From contig CP131915.1 in assembly GCA_030704225.1 (NCBI GenBank), positions 2,232,001 to 2,296,000 of the forward strand: a DNA stretch of 64,000 bases, in the 5' to 3' direction. Within the stretch, counting starts at the first letter, position 1. Each line of letters opens with the position of its first letter. Positions 1 through 8,258 of the stretch are shown here, piece after piece. The stretch comes from Kosakonia sp. H02 (GTDB lineage: Bacteria > Pseudomonadota > Gammaproteobacteria > Enterobacterales > Enterobacteriaceae). Below the pieces are notes generated by a model. The model was not told the origin of the DNA. It was given only the letters and a program-made list of their open reading frames with translations, and did no database searches. The translations under genes and the position numbers were made by a program.

Positions 1-481
1 GTGGGTGGATGAAACGCGACCGCTGTTACAGGGCGGTCGTCTCACGGCCTGGGAATTAGGCGAGCTGGGTGTGCCGTATCAGTTGATTACCGATTCGATG
101 GCCGCCAGCCTGATGGCACAAGGGCAGGTAGATGCGGTGTGGGTTGGCGCAGACCGGATTGCCGCGAATGGCGATGTGGCAAATAAAATCGGCACCTATT
201 CCCTGGCGGTGCTGGCGAAATTCCACAACGTGCCGTTTTATGTCGCCGCGCCGCAAACCACGCTCGATCCGCACTGCCCGAACGGTGACGCGATCCCCAT
301 TGAGCAGCGCGCGCCTACAGAAGTCACTGGCGTTGCGGGAAGTTTTGGCGCAGTGCAGTGGGCGCCTGGCGATGCGCAAGTCTATAACCCGGCGTTTGAC
401 GTCACTCCGGCTTCGCTTATCAGCGCCTGGGTGCTTGATAGCGGCGTGGTGACCAACGCCGCGGATCTTTTCGCCGGGTAG
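1..481 (+). CDS. mtnA: Methylthioribose-1-phosphate isomerase, 3' part
   Basis: C-terminal 159 or so residues of the cytoplasmic isomerase that converts 5-methylthioribose-1-phosphate to methylthioribulose-1-phosphate in methionine salvage. The gene is open at the left edge; the frame already reads W-V-D-E-T-R-P-L-L at bases 2-28, a conserved stretch inside the family. The segment GADRIAANGDVANKIGT carries the conserved active-site Asp region, followed by the typical FHNVPFYVAAPQTTLD. The full protein is usually about 340 residues, so roughly half is missing. The next step enzymes (mtnB, mtnC, mtnD) lie 6-8 kb downstream on the other strand. A REP-like repeat follows the stop codon. Confidence 0.93.
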   Translation, partial: WVDETRPLLQGGRLTAWELGELGVPYQLITDSMAASLMAQGQVDAVWVGADRIAANGDVANKIGTYSLAVLAKFHNVPFYVAAPQTTLDPHCPNGDAIPIEQRAPTEVTGVAGSFGAVQWAPGDAQVYNPAFDVTPASLISAWVLDSGVVTNAADLFAG

Positions 482-492
482 AATAAAACATT

Positions 493-525
493 GCCGGATG
501 GCGGCTACGCCTGAATCCGGCCTAT
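493..525. repeat. REP-like palindromic element
   Basis: The GCCGGATGGCGGCTACGCC core and an inverted CCGGCCTA end match the enterobacterial REP pattern. It lies directly after mtnA, between convergent genes. Related copies are at 11164, 48825 and 55011. Confidence 0.7.
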
Positions 526-542
526 AAACTACGAACAAGCCA

Positions 543-1109
543 TCAAACGCACGGTCCTGTCGCACATCCGTACATCATGACCAGAGGGAAGATGGGGACA
601 ATTAACGGCGCCACCCACGAAACTTCCTGCCTGGTGGTGTCGTTAATCGTCACGGTGACCGGTTTTTCCAGCTTGCGGGTGTCGGGGCCGGGTGGATGTC
701 GAAGGATATAAATCACTTCTCCCTCTGCTCTGAAGGTGACGGCCAGCTTTTTGTTGGGCTCAATGATATTGGCATGGTAGTGATAACGCAGGCGTTCAAT
801 CTGCGCGGCAGAGAGGCCATTTGCATCGACAAAGGCTTTGTATTCAGCGGTAACCTTTTCATCTTTCACCACAAAATTGACCGCAACGCCGGGAATATGG
901 CTGGAGAACTCCTGATAAAACGCGGCGTACTGGGTGTAAGCGTCATGCGTATCCTTGCGCTCAAAATTGTAGGCATATTTTTGTGAATAGGCAGTGATGC
1001 GATCCAGGCGCACTTCGAGCTCGGTGATTTTGTCCCATGTGGGCATGGGCGAAGTCATCACACAGCCGCTTAGCAGCGCGATAACGCACAACAGAATAAT
1101 TCTTTTCAT
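543..1109 (-). CDS. Putative lipoprotein, unknown function
   Basis: About 188 residues. The start at 1109 is chosen because GGGAGG lies 6-8 bases upstream and because it gives a classical lipoprotein signal (MKRIILLC..., lipobox LLSGC). An upstream in-frame ATG at 1142 lacks both. The mature part is charged and mixed, and the last about 30 residues contain a hydrophobic stretch (VAPLIVPIFPLVMMYG) before a Cys-containing end. Not recognised as a named family. It is convergent with mtnA and upstream of nothing obviously co-transcribed. It should sit in the periplasm, anchored to a membrane by lipid. Confidence 0.7.
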   Translation of the reverse strand: MKRIILLCVIALLSGCVMTSPMPTWDKITELEVRLDRITAYSQKYAYNFERKDTHDAYTQYAAFYQEFSSHIPGVAVNFVVKDEKVTAEYKAFVDANGLSAAQIERLRYHYHANIIEPNKKLAVTFRAEGEVIYILRHPPGPDTRKLEKPVTVTINDTTRQEVSWVAPLIVPIFPLVMMYGCATGPCV

Positions 1110-1190
1110 GAATGCCTCCCTGTCAAAGCTGGCAGCATACACCGCAACGGGAGCGCGCGGAGGGGAGGCTACAAGAATGGGTAGGGATGT

Positions 1191-1616
1191 TCAGGTTGGG
1201 GGGTGCTGCAAAATCACCGCGTTGTTCGTGGCGCTGGCCTGGCTTTGAGCCGCTTCGTCATCATGCTTTTCATAGCGCGGCGGCGTAATGATCGGGTAAA
1301 CAAAGCTGCCCACTTCGCTGCACTGCACCGGATCTTCTTCTCCGGCGAAAAATAAATAGTACTGATCGGAATCCGGGAAGAAGGCCAGGTTGTCGCCATT
1401 ACCGAAGCGGGTGCTCCAGAACGGTACGCCTGCTTTGGTGTGCCCCTTCTCTTTACCCGCCGCGACCTGAAAATGGTCTCCCCACTTCATGGTTATCAGG
1501 CTGTAATTGAAAAAGGAAACTGTCAGTGCGCCGCGCGTGGGGCAGTTTAGCTTCACCGCGTCGTCGGCCTGCGCGGTGGTCATAAAAATCAGCAGTAACA
1601 GTAGCGAATATTTCAT
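1191..1616 (-). CDS. Small exported protein, unknown function
   Basis: About 141 residues. The start at 1616 has AGGAGG eight bases upstream; the residues before it in the longer reading frame look non-coding. The N-terminus is a signal peptide (MKYSLLLLLIFMTTAQA) with a likely cut after AQA. The mature part has two Cys residues and many aromatics (FPDSDQYYLFFAGEED), and may form one disulfide in the periplasm. Family not recognised. It is in the same direction as the lipoprotein gene downstream, about 80 bases away, so the two may be co-transcribed. Confidence 0.65.
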   Translation of the reverse strand: MKYSLLLLLIFMTTAQADDAVKLNCPTRGALTVSFFNYSLITMKWGDHFQVAAGKEKGHTKAGVPFWSTRFGNGDNLAFFPDSDQYYLFFAGEEDPVQCSEVGSFVYPIITPPRYEKHDDEAAQSQASATNNAVILQHPPT

Positions 1617-1717
1617 GCGGGCCTCCTGTACATAGGGCAAAGCAAAAGGGTAGCGGATCGGCGGGGGTAACCGGTAAAAAAAGATGTCAGAGAATGAAAC
1701 AGATCATTCTTGACGGG

Positions 1718-2842
1718 TTAAGCCAGGCGGTCGTGTTGTCTGGCTGATGCCGTTTTCCACATACACCGGCTTTCAACATATTTATACATTACGGGGGCAA
1801 TCACCCCCGCTGCCACCATTGCGCAAATCTGCCAGACATATCCACCCGCGTTATATAGATAATGCTTAGATACTGTCTGCGTTATTCCATGTACCAGGTA
1901 GAGCGAGAAGCTACAGGTCCCCAACAACTTGAGGGGAAGAGAAGTGAGTAAGCCGAAATAATCACACCCGCATTTAACGCTGTAGAAAACCGCCAGCATA
2001 TAGAGCGCGGTGGTTGGGTTATAGGCATGTCGGGTAAAACAGAGCGCGGCAATTAAAAGCGCTAAGCAGAGTAAATCCGCTGGGCGTTTATCAGTCTTTA
2101 TCGTGGCAATTAAAAAGCCCGCTAAAAAATACATTACAAAAGCTAAACGTTCGTCGTTGCCGGTTAAATATTTAACCCCCAGCACCAACGCCATTAAGAA
2201 GATAACAAACGCCGTTTTACGCTCAATTTTGCGCATGACCAGGTATAAAAATGGGATCGCAAGATACAAACGAAGCTCCCAGGTTAACGTCCAGAACACA
2301 CCTGAGGTTGCAATTTGCAGCGGTATGCCGTTAATGACTGCGGCCGGGTGATTAAAAATAAACGGTAGCGAGGAGATAAACCATTCACCCACAGGCGTAT
2401 GGCTACCGACCCCCATAGCGAAAGTAGATAAATAGATGAGCACCAGCGTGGCAATGACTGGCGGGTAGATCCGTGCCAGGCGCGAAGCCGCAAATCGGGT
2501 GAGATCAAAAGAGGGCGCGATGGCTTTTTTGAAGAAAAGAAAACCGGAGAGCATGAAAAAAATGCCGACAGGTAATTCACCCGACATATAAATAGCGCTT
2601 TTTATTTGGCTGATATCGATATAGTCGAGGGACCAGTATTTATCCTCGGCTCCCCCATTTCGCCAGTACAAATGGAATATCGCCACTAACGCTGCGCAGA
2701 CGCCGCGCAGGCCGTCGAGAGCGGCATATTTTTGCGGCAGAGGTTGGATCCCAAGAAGCGAAGAGACGACCGTTATCGTTGCAATGAGAATGCCAAAATA
2801 GAATAAGTATTCAAAAAAATAAGCTGTGTAGTTATATAACAC
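1718..2842 (-). CDS. Acyltransferase 3 family membrane protein
   Basis: 374 residues with about ten predicted membrane helices. The N-terminal segment ALDGLRGVCAALVAIFH is the family signature (OafA/YrhL/NodX type), whose members O-acylate sugars of LPS, capsule or other glycans from the inner membrane. GTG start at 2842, supported by AAGGG seven bases upstream; an ATG ten bases earlier is out of frame. The C-terminus is soluble and short. The substrate cannot be read from the sequence, and no glycan biosynthesis gene is adjacent. It lies in a group of envelope genes that interrupts the methionine-salvage cluster. Confidence 0.85.
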   Translation of the reverse strand: MLYNYTAYFFEYLFYFGILIATITVVSSLLGIQPLPQKYAALDGLRGVCAALVAIFHLYWRNGGAEDKYWSLDYIDISQIKSAIYMSGELPVGIFFMLSGFLFFKKAIAPSFDLTRFAASRLARIYPPVIATLVLIYLSTFAMGVGSHTPVGEWFISSLPFIFNHPAAVINGIPLQIATSGVFWTLTWELRLYLAIPFLYLVMRKIERKTAFVIFLMALVLGVKYLTGNDERLAFVMYFLAGFLIATIKTDKRPADLLCLALLIAALCFTRHAYNPTTALYMLAVFYSVKCGCDYFGLLTSLPLKLLGTCSFSLYLVHGITQTVSKHYLYNAGGYVWQICAMVAAGVIAPVMYKYVESRCMWKTASARQHDRLA

Positions 2843-2974
2843 TTTTCATCCCTTGACGCTGTATAACAGCGAAGGTGTTCGTTAGAAGAGTGTACGTAAT
2901 CTACACATAGCCCTTCAAAAGTAAAGTTCTTAATTTTTAATGACTTAAGTGAAATTTTAGCGGTCGGGAAGTTG

Positions 2975-2996
2975 CCCTCTCCCAGAGGGGAGAGGG
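2975..2996. repeat. CCCTCTCCC inverted repeat
   Basis: A perfect 9-bp inverted repeat with a four-base loop, just after the stop of the sorbosone-dehydrogenase-like gene. There is no T-run on either strand. A close relative of this hairpin is found at 61991-62013, after argI, so it is a dispersed intergenic element that may serve as a transcript 3' end. Confidence 0.5.
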
Positions 2997-3002
2997 GCAT
3001 TT

Positions 3003-4301
3003 TCAGCGGGCGCTGACCCGCCAGATGGCGTTGCCGGCATCGTCGGCAATCAACACGCCGCCTTGCTTATCCATTGCCAGCCCGACCGGTAAGCCGCGCA
3101 CCTGCTTCTGGTCGTCGGTGAGAAAACCGGTTACCACCGGCAGCGGTTGCCCGACCGGTTTGCCGTTTTCAAATTTCACCCATACCACTTGATAACCATT
3201 GAGCGGTTTGCGGTTCCAGCTCCCGTGCTCGCTGACAAAGGCGCCGCCGCGGTATTGCGGCATATTGTCGCCGGTATAGAACAGCAGGCCGAGCGGTGCA
3301 ACGTGAGAGCTCAGGGCGTAATCGGGTTTGATCGCCTGTTGTACCAGATCCGGGCGCTGCGGTTTCACGCGCTCATCGACATGCTGACCAAAGTAGCTGT
3401 ACGGCCAGCCGTAGAAACCTTTCTCCTGTACCGAAGTCATGTAATCCGGTACCAGATCGGAGCCGATCTCATCGCGTTCGTTGACGATAGCCCACAGTGC
3501 GCCGCTTTCTGGCTCCCACTGTAAACCTGTCGGGTTACGCAGGCCGCTGGCGTAAATGCGGCTGGCTCCGCTGGCAGCATCCACTTCCAGCACCGCAGCG
3601 CGGCGATACTCTGCGCCAATGCCGTTTTCGGTGATGTTGCTGTTGGAGCCGACGCCGACATACAACTTGCTGCCGTCGGGGCTGGCGAGCAGGGATTTGG
3701 TCCAGTGGTGGTTAATCGGCCCGCCAGGCAGCTCAGTGACGGTTTCTCCCGGCGCGCGGATAGTGGTTTCCCCTTCCTGATAGGGGAATTTCACCAGGCT
3801 GTCGGCGTTGGCAACCCACAGTTCATTGCCGATCAACTGCATACCAAACGGCGAGTGCAGGTTCTCAATAAAGGTGTGTTTCTGCCATTTGCCGTCGACA
3901 TTGCGTAGCAGGGTAATGCGATTGCCGCCGGGGCCGCCTTTACCGGAAGCCTGTTGTACTACGCCCATAATCAACTGCTTAGGGCGGGTGGTCGGTTTCG
4001 CCGGGCCGTTAGCTTCGGCGACCAGAATATCGTTATTGGGCAGTACATAGACCTGGCGCGGGTGTTGCAGGCCGTCTGCCACTTTTTCAATCTTCAGCCC
4101 CTGCGGGACTTTGGGCATTTGCCCGTCCTGCCACGGCACGCCTTCTGGCACCTGCATGGGCGGCATCAGGAAGTTTTGCGCTTTTGGCAGTTCCGGTTGT
4201 GGGCCAACCTGTTTAACCGGATCGATTGTCGCGCCCTGGTCACAGCCAGCAAGTAAGGCGGTGAAGATGAGCGCGGCCAGTGTATGTCGGGACATTTTCA
4301 T
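3003..4301 (-). CDS. Sorbosone-dehydrogenase-like beta-propeller lipoprotein
   Basis: 432 residues. The signal peptide has lipobox LLAGC (Cys about residue 20), so the protein is probably a periplasmic lipoprotein. The rest resembles the L-sorbosone dehydrogenase / PQQ-dependent sugar dehydrogenase family: propeller blades with repeats such as GLQHPRQVYVLPNNDILVAEA, GLRNPTGLQWEPESGALWAIVNERDE and SEHGSWNRKPLNGYQVV. The natural substrate in enterobacteria is not known to me, and PQQ dependence is inferred from the family only. The start at 4301 overlaps the stop of the DUF2231 gene by four bases (ATGA) and has GGAG upstream, which shows translational coupling. Confidence 0.82.
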   Translation of the reverse strand: MKMSRHTLAALIFTALLAGCDQGATIDPVKQVGPQPELPKAQNFLMPPMQVPEGVPWQDGQMPKVPQGLKIEKVADGLQHPRQVYVLPNNDILVAEANGPAKPTTRPKQLIMGVVQQASGKGGPGGNRITLLRNVDGKWQKHTFIENLHSPFGMQLIGNELWVANADSLVKFPYQEGETTIRAPGETVTELPGGPINHHWTKSLLASPDGSKLYVGVGSNSNITENGIGAEYRRAAVLEVDAASGASRIYASGLRNPTGLQWEPESGALWAIVNERDEIGSDLVPDYMTSVQEKGFYGWPYSYFGQHVDERVKPQRPDLVQQAIKPDYALSSHVAPLGLLFYTGDNMPQYRGGAFVSEHGSWNRKPLNGYQVVWVKFENGKPVGQPLPVVTGFLTDDQKQVRGLPVGLAMDKQGGVLIADDAGNAIWRVSAR

Positions 4302-4732
4302 GCGATTTCTCCTTTCCCGACGCGCGTGCGAACGGCGAGCTGAACGTTAGCTATCAACAGCAAAACCACCACTATTGTGGAGAGAATGACACCGAGCGGC
4401 ACCACGGCGTAGGCATCACGGCTGTGCACAAAGGCATTCACAATTGCCAGTACCACGGCAACCAGCCAGAGCCAGAAATGGATTTTGACCGCGGGCGTGG
4501 CGAGATGGCGCTGGGTAAAGCACACCTGCACCAGGCTGATTAACCGCGGCACAGTGGCTATTACCAGGCCGATGGCGATAAGCCAGCTTGCCGCGTCGGT
4601 CCACATTATCTGGAAAGATTTGAGATAGAGAATATCGAAGATCCACGCGGCCACGAAAAAGCCGAGGGGGATGGGGTTTAACAGTTCGTAGAGTGCAACG
4701 GCGACCCGCGATTGTCCGGAGTAAGTTTGCAT
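4298..4732 (-). CDS. DUF2231-type membrane protein
   Basis: 144 residues, four predicted membrane helices. The N-terminal NPIPLGFFVAAWIFDILYL is typical of DUF2231 proteins, small inner-membrane proteins often found beside propeller-type sugar dehydrogenases. The stop overlaps the next gene's start by four bases. The pair may form a membrane-linked oxidoreductase unit; this is inference from coupling, since no heme or quinone motif is visible. Confidence 0.75.
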   Translation of the reverse strand: MQTYSGQSRVAVALYELLNPIPLGFFVAAWIFDILYLKSFQIMWTDAASWLIAIGLVIATVPRLISLVQVCFTQRHLATPAVKIHFWLWLVAVVLAIVNAFVHSRDAYAVVPLGVILSTIVVVLLLIANVQLAVRTRVGKGEIA

Positions 4733-4860
4733 TGGTCTTCCTTAATTGAGAAATAATCGGGAAGTGACCACGACTCAAGCCACAGAACATGCCTGATAAA
4801 GGGTAGACAAAATAATCCGTAGCGGGCGTTTTGTATGGTGCGCAATATGATTTGCGGCTG

Positions 4861-6015
4861 TTAGCGCTTGCCCATCTTAATAAGCTGCTCTTTTTTAAAC
4901 ACCAGACACAGCCCGGTCACATCGGCCAGGGCTTGGCGTTTCTGCTCGTCATAGTCGGGTGAGGCAAACACGTATTTCAGGCTTTCATGATACGCGGCGG
5001 TGACATTTGGCGGGCAGACCAGCCGCACGCTACCAAAAGAGAACAGGGTGACGCCGTCGAAACGGTGGAAGTTGCCATCGGCGGTTTTCTGATAGCGCCA
5101 TTCCCTCGACGAGAATGCTTCCTGCGGATACACCGTTGTGCTGACGGCATAATTGTAGGGCTGGGTATCGATAATGCCGGTTATTTTCACCGTAAAGTTG
5201 ATAAGCAGGGCGGGAATAACCGGTAAAAACACCGACAGTACCATCAGCAAGCCAATGGCGGTGCCGCCGACGCAGGCCGCCTGTTTCAGCAAGCTCCACT
5301 GCCTGTCGGCTTTGATATACACCACGCCCGGTAGTAACGAGGTGAACAGCACGATGGCGCTGAGCATCAGCGTATCAAGTAACTGCGAGCGGTCATCGGC
5401 ACCGGGCAGAAAGGTCAGGTTGTGCATCATCAGCGACAGCGGGAAAACATACACCCAGGAGAGCACGCCCAGAATAAACGGCGTCCCCAGATGCATACGG
5501 AGATTAAAAAAGAAGCTGTCTTTCTCATCCATATAGCGGGTGCGCTGCTGCACGACTTTGCGGTTCAACAGCAGGCTCAGGATAATACACACCGGACTGA
5601 CTGCGAGGATAAGCCCGGTCATCTCCCACTGGTTAAAGGTATTCACCGGGAAAAACCACGAAACGGTCAGCAATATAAAGCTGGCGAGGTACGTCGAGAT
5701 AAACAGGATTAGAATGTACTTATTTTTAATTTTTTGATAATCGCTGTAATTGCTCACTTCCCGTTTTATTACCAGCGCGGCATAAAATGATGGGGTGTAA
5801 TAAACTACGCAAAACAGCAGCGTACTGATAATAAACGCGACACCAGTAAGCGAAAACAGATCCCGGAAATTCACGGTTTCCATAAAGATATCCTGGCGGG
5901 AGATCCGTAACAGATGGCCCCAAATAACCCCGTAAGCAATGATTAGCGCGGCGGCGGGTATCGCCACTTTCATCAGTTTGGTTATTCTGCTTTGCGTTTC
6001 TTCTGTTGTCGCCAT
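4861..6015 (-). CDS. Polytopic membrane protein, unknown function
   Basis: 384 residues with about eight membrane helices, and a C-terminal soluble part of roughly 110 residues that contains two Cys residues (RLVCPPN, TGLCLVF). The start at 6015 has GGGAGGGG upstream. I do not recognise a family. The membrane part has no transporter motif I can name; the soluble tail follows the last helix and probably faces the periplasm. The gene stands alone, 128 bases upstream of the DUF2231 gene. Confidence 0.7.
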   Translation of the reverse strand: MATTEETQSRITKLMKVAIPAAALIIAYGVIWGHLLRISRQDIFMETVNFRDLFSLTGVAFIISTLLFCVVYYTPSFYAALVIKREVSNYSDYQKIKNKYILILFISTYLASFILLTVSWFFPVNTFNQWEMTGLILAVSPVCIILSLLLNRKVVQQRTRYMDEKDSFFFNLRMHLGTPFILGVLSWVYVFPLSLMMHNLTFLPGADDRSQLLDTLMLSAIVLFTSLLPGVVYIKADRQWSLLKQAACVGGTAIGLLMVLSVFLPVIPALLINFTVKITGIIDTQPYNYAVSTTVYPQEAFSSREWRYQKTADGNFHRFDGVTLFSFGSVRLVCPPNVTAAYHESLKYVFASPDYDEQKRQALADVTGLCLVFKKEQLIKMGKR

Positions 6016-6272
6016 TTCCCCTCCCTGTAAAACGGCCAGTTAAACGGGTTGTTTGCGCATCGTCAATCACCAGAAATGGTCGGTGGCTCGAGAGTTGATT
6101 AACGCTGTTATCCTGGAATGGGAGGCAAATCCGGCTCTATGTCTCAGTAACATTATCCTGCGAAGGAGATATTGCGGGGGGTTATTCTTAGTCTGGTGAT
6201 GCCAAAACTCAGCATACTGAATGTCGATATGACTGCTTTTGGCTTTAACCACATTTCCAATTCGATAATTAA

Positions 6273-6297
6273 TAAAAGGCTCCACGAAAGAGCCTTA
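6273..6297 (-). terminator. Terminator of the mtnBCD operon
   Basis: AAGGCTC stem, seven-base loop, GAGCCTT, followed on the minus strand by TTTTATTAATT. It lies six bases after the mtnD stop. Confidence 0.75.
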
Positions 6298-6302
6298 CTA
6301 TT

Positions 6303-6845
6303 TTACGCCAGGCGCGGATATCCATCCGCAATATTATCCCCGGTAAACTGCGCAACCCATCCTTCGGGATTATCGAAAATCCTGATGGCGGTGAAGTTCG
6401 GTTCCGATCCTATATCAAACCAGTGTGGCGTTCCCGCAGGCACCGAAATCAGGTCGCTTTTTTCGCACAGCACCTGGTAGACTTCGTTGCCGATATGCAG
6501 ACAGAACAGCCCGGCACCTTCAACAAAGAAACGCACTTCGTCTTCGCCGTGGGTGTGTTCGTTAAGAAACTTCGCGCGCAGCGTCTCTTTTTGCGGGTTA
6601 TCGGCGCGCAGGCTGATCACATCCCAGCTTTGATAGCCTTTCTCGGCCACCAGCTTATCGATGGCGTGCTGATAGGCGTTGATCACCGTCTCTGGCGTCG
6701 GGTTTGCGCCCAAATCGCGGTCCGCTTGCCAGCGCTCGAAACGCACACCTTTGGCATTCAGTTGCTGCTGGATCTCGTGGGCGTCGGTGCTGTGCCACAC
6801 CGGTGTGCGGGCATCTTTATCGGTATAAATCGTCAGTGCGCTCAT
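6303..6845 (-). CDS. mtnD: Acireductone dioxygenase
   Basis: 180 residues, the usual length. The cupin metal site is visible as H97-x-H99-x3-E103 (HTHGEDE) and H141 (PAGTPHWFD). With Fe it oxidises acireductone to the methionine precursor 2-keto-4-methylthiobutyrate plus formate; with Ni it makes methylthiopropionate, formate and CO. It is cytoplasmic and the last gene of mtnBCD. Its ATG overlaps the mtnC stop by four bases, and a terminator follows. Confidence 0.96.
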   Translation of the reverse strand: MSALTIYTDKDARTPVWHSTDAHEIQQQLNAKGVRFERWQADRDLGANPTPETVINAYQHAIDKLVAEKGYQSWDVISLRADNPQKETLRAKFLNEHTHGEDEVRFFVEGAGLFCLHIGNEVYQVLCEKSDLISVPAGTPHWFDIGSEPNFTAIRIFDNPEGWVAQFTGDNIADGYPRLA

Positions 6846-7531
6846 GAAGGGATCTGCTCCGGCTTAATGGTGCTGAAAGAGTTAACCTGGTGATGATGAC
6901 TGGCTGCGTCATCATCATCGCGAATCAATTGGATCGTGCGAAAGCCCGCTTCTTCGGCGGCGTCCAGCTCCTGATGAATATCGGAGAGGAATAGAATGGA
7001 AGAGGGCGGCAGACCAAGTTGTGTGGCGATATTGCGATAAGATTGCACCTCGCGTTTCGCGCCAACCAGCGTGTCGAAATATCCGCTAAACAAATGAGTA
7101 ATATCACCTTCGTCGCTATAGCCAAATAACAGTTTTTGCGCCGCCACCGAGCCAGAGGAATATACATACAGATCAATGCCCTGCGCCTTCCAGTTTTCCA
7201 GCGCGGGCAGCACGTCCGGGTAAAGGTGGCCGGTAAAATCACCATTTACATAACCGTCGCGCCAGATAATGCCCTGCAACGCTTTCAGCGCCGTTGATTT
7301 GCGGTCTTCATCCATAAAGGCGAACAGCACGTCGATAAGCTCGGCGGTGCTGGCGTTCGGCTGAGCAATCTCTTCACGCAGATTATGCAGAATGGTGCTG
7401 ACGGGCTCTTTATATTGTTCCGCCTGAACAAACCCCGCCAGCCGCTCGCGAGCGTAGGGGAACAGAACGTTATGGACAAAGCGGATATCGCTGGTGGTGC
7501 CTTCAATATCGGTGACAATCGCGCGGATCAT
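6842..7531 (-). CDS. mtnC: Enolase-phosphatase E1
   Basis: 229 residues, a HAD-superfamily enzyme that enolises and dephosphorylates 2,3-diketo-5-methylthiopentyl-1-phosphate. HAD motif I reads D8-x-E10-G-T-T (TDIEGTT), followed by SSGS (motif II) and FLSDIHQELDAA (motif IV). The start at 7531 is chosen because GGAG lies seven bases upstream and it overlaps the mtnB stop as ATGA; the in-frame ATG 33 bases earlier would lie inside mtnB and lacks support. The His-rich C-terminal stretch SHHHQ is near the end. Confidence 0.95.
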   Translation of the reverse strand: MIRAIVTDIEGTTSDIRFVHNVLFPYARERLAGFVQAEQYKEPVSTILHNLREEIAQPNASTAELIDVLFAFMDEDRKSTALKALQGIIWRDGYVNGDFTGHLYPDVLPALENWKAQGIDLYVYSSGSVAAQKLLFGYSDEGDITHLFSGYFDTLVGAKREVQSYRNIATQLGLPPSSILFLSDIHQELDAAEEAGFRTIQLIRDDDDAASHHHQVNSFSTIKPEQIPS

Positions 7532-8142
7532 AATTTCTCCAGCAGGCGGCGCTGCATCTCGCATTCAAATAAAAACTCCAGCCCTTCCAGATGGCGGCGG
7601 GCTTCGGCGACATCACGCCCCCAGCAGGTCAACCCGTGGCCGCGCAGCAGAAAACCATAGCGTAATGGGTGCGATTCTGCATACGTTGCAATGCGTTTTG
7701 CCAGCACATCGATATCCTGATCGTTATCGAAAATCGCGACCGGCACGGTGTCCAGGTGGGTAGTTTGCCCGCTGAGGGATTTTTGCATCTCATAGCCGCT
7801 CAGGTGCAGTTCAGCGGATTTTTCCACGCGCGACAGCACGGTGGCGTTAACGGTATGCACATGCAAAACCGCATTGGCTTCGGGATAGAGACGGTAAATC
7901 AGCGTATGCAGGCCGGTTTCGGCGGAGGGTTTACGCCCGGACGGCGCATGGCTGTCGGCAATCGATACCTGTAAAAAATCGTCCGGCGTCAGGCTGCCTT
8001 TATCTTTGCCGGATTCGCTCAGCCAGCACCACTGGGCGTTCTCGCGCATGGACATATTGCCGCCGGTCGCCGGTGCCCAGCCTTTCGCGCCAATCCAGTG
8101 GCAGGCAGAAACAAGTTGAAGGAGTTGCAGGTTGGCGGTCAT
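7528..8142 (-). CDS. mtnB: Methylthioribulose-1-phosphate dehydratase
   Basis: 204 residues of the class II aldolase/adducin fold. The zinc ligands H94-x-H96 (VLHVHTVNA) and the later RGHGLTCWG are visible. It dehydrates methylthioribulose-1-phosphate, the product of MtnA. First gene of mtnBCD. AAGGAAG is four bases from the ATG. The divergent mtnE starts 116 bases away, and the shared spacer holds MetJ boxes, so the operon should be repressed when S-adenosylmethionine is plentiful. Confidence 0.95.
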   Translation of the reverse strand: MTANLQLLQLVSACHWIGAKGWAPATGGNMSMRENAQWCWLSESGKDKGSLTPDDFLQVSIADSHAPSGRKPSAETGLHTLIYRLYPEANAVLHVHTVNATVLSRVEKSAELHLSGYEMQKSLSGQTTHLDTVPVAIFDNDQDIDVLAKRIATYAESHPLRYGFLLRGHGLTCWGRDVAEARRHLEGLEFLFECEMQRRLLEKL

Positions 8143-8175
8143 CGCGCTTCCTTATCAGGAATAGTGTTATCGTAT

Positions 8176-8191
8176 AGACGTCTAAGCGTCT
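8176..8191. promoter_or_regulatory. Tandem MetJ boxes
   Basis: One perfect met box, AGACGTCT (8176-8183), is followed directly by AAGCGTCT (6 of 8 matches). MetJ with S-adenosylmethionine binds tandem 8-mers of this type. The site lies between divergent mtnB and mtnE and fits their role in methionine recycling. Confidence 0.8.
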
Positions 8192-8194
8192 TGA

Positions 8195-8222
8195 TTGCCA
8201 AATACTAGCATCGTGTTATAGT
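8195..8222 (+). promoter_or_regulatory. Predicted mtnE promoter
   Basis: TTGCCA (8195-8200), a 16-base spacer and TATAGT (8217-8222) fit a sigma-70 promoter 36 bases before the mtnE start. The MetJ boxes end four bases upstream of the -35. The call rests on consensus matching only. Confidence 0.5.
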
Positions 8223-8258
8223 GACGGCAATCCGAGTATTACCAGCAGGCACGTAACG

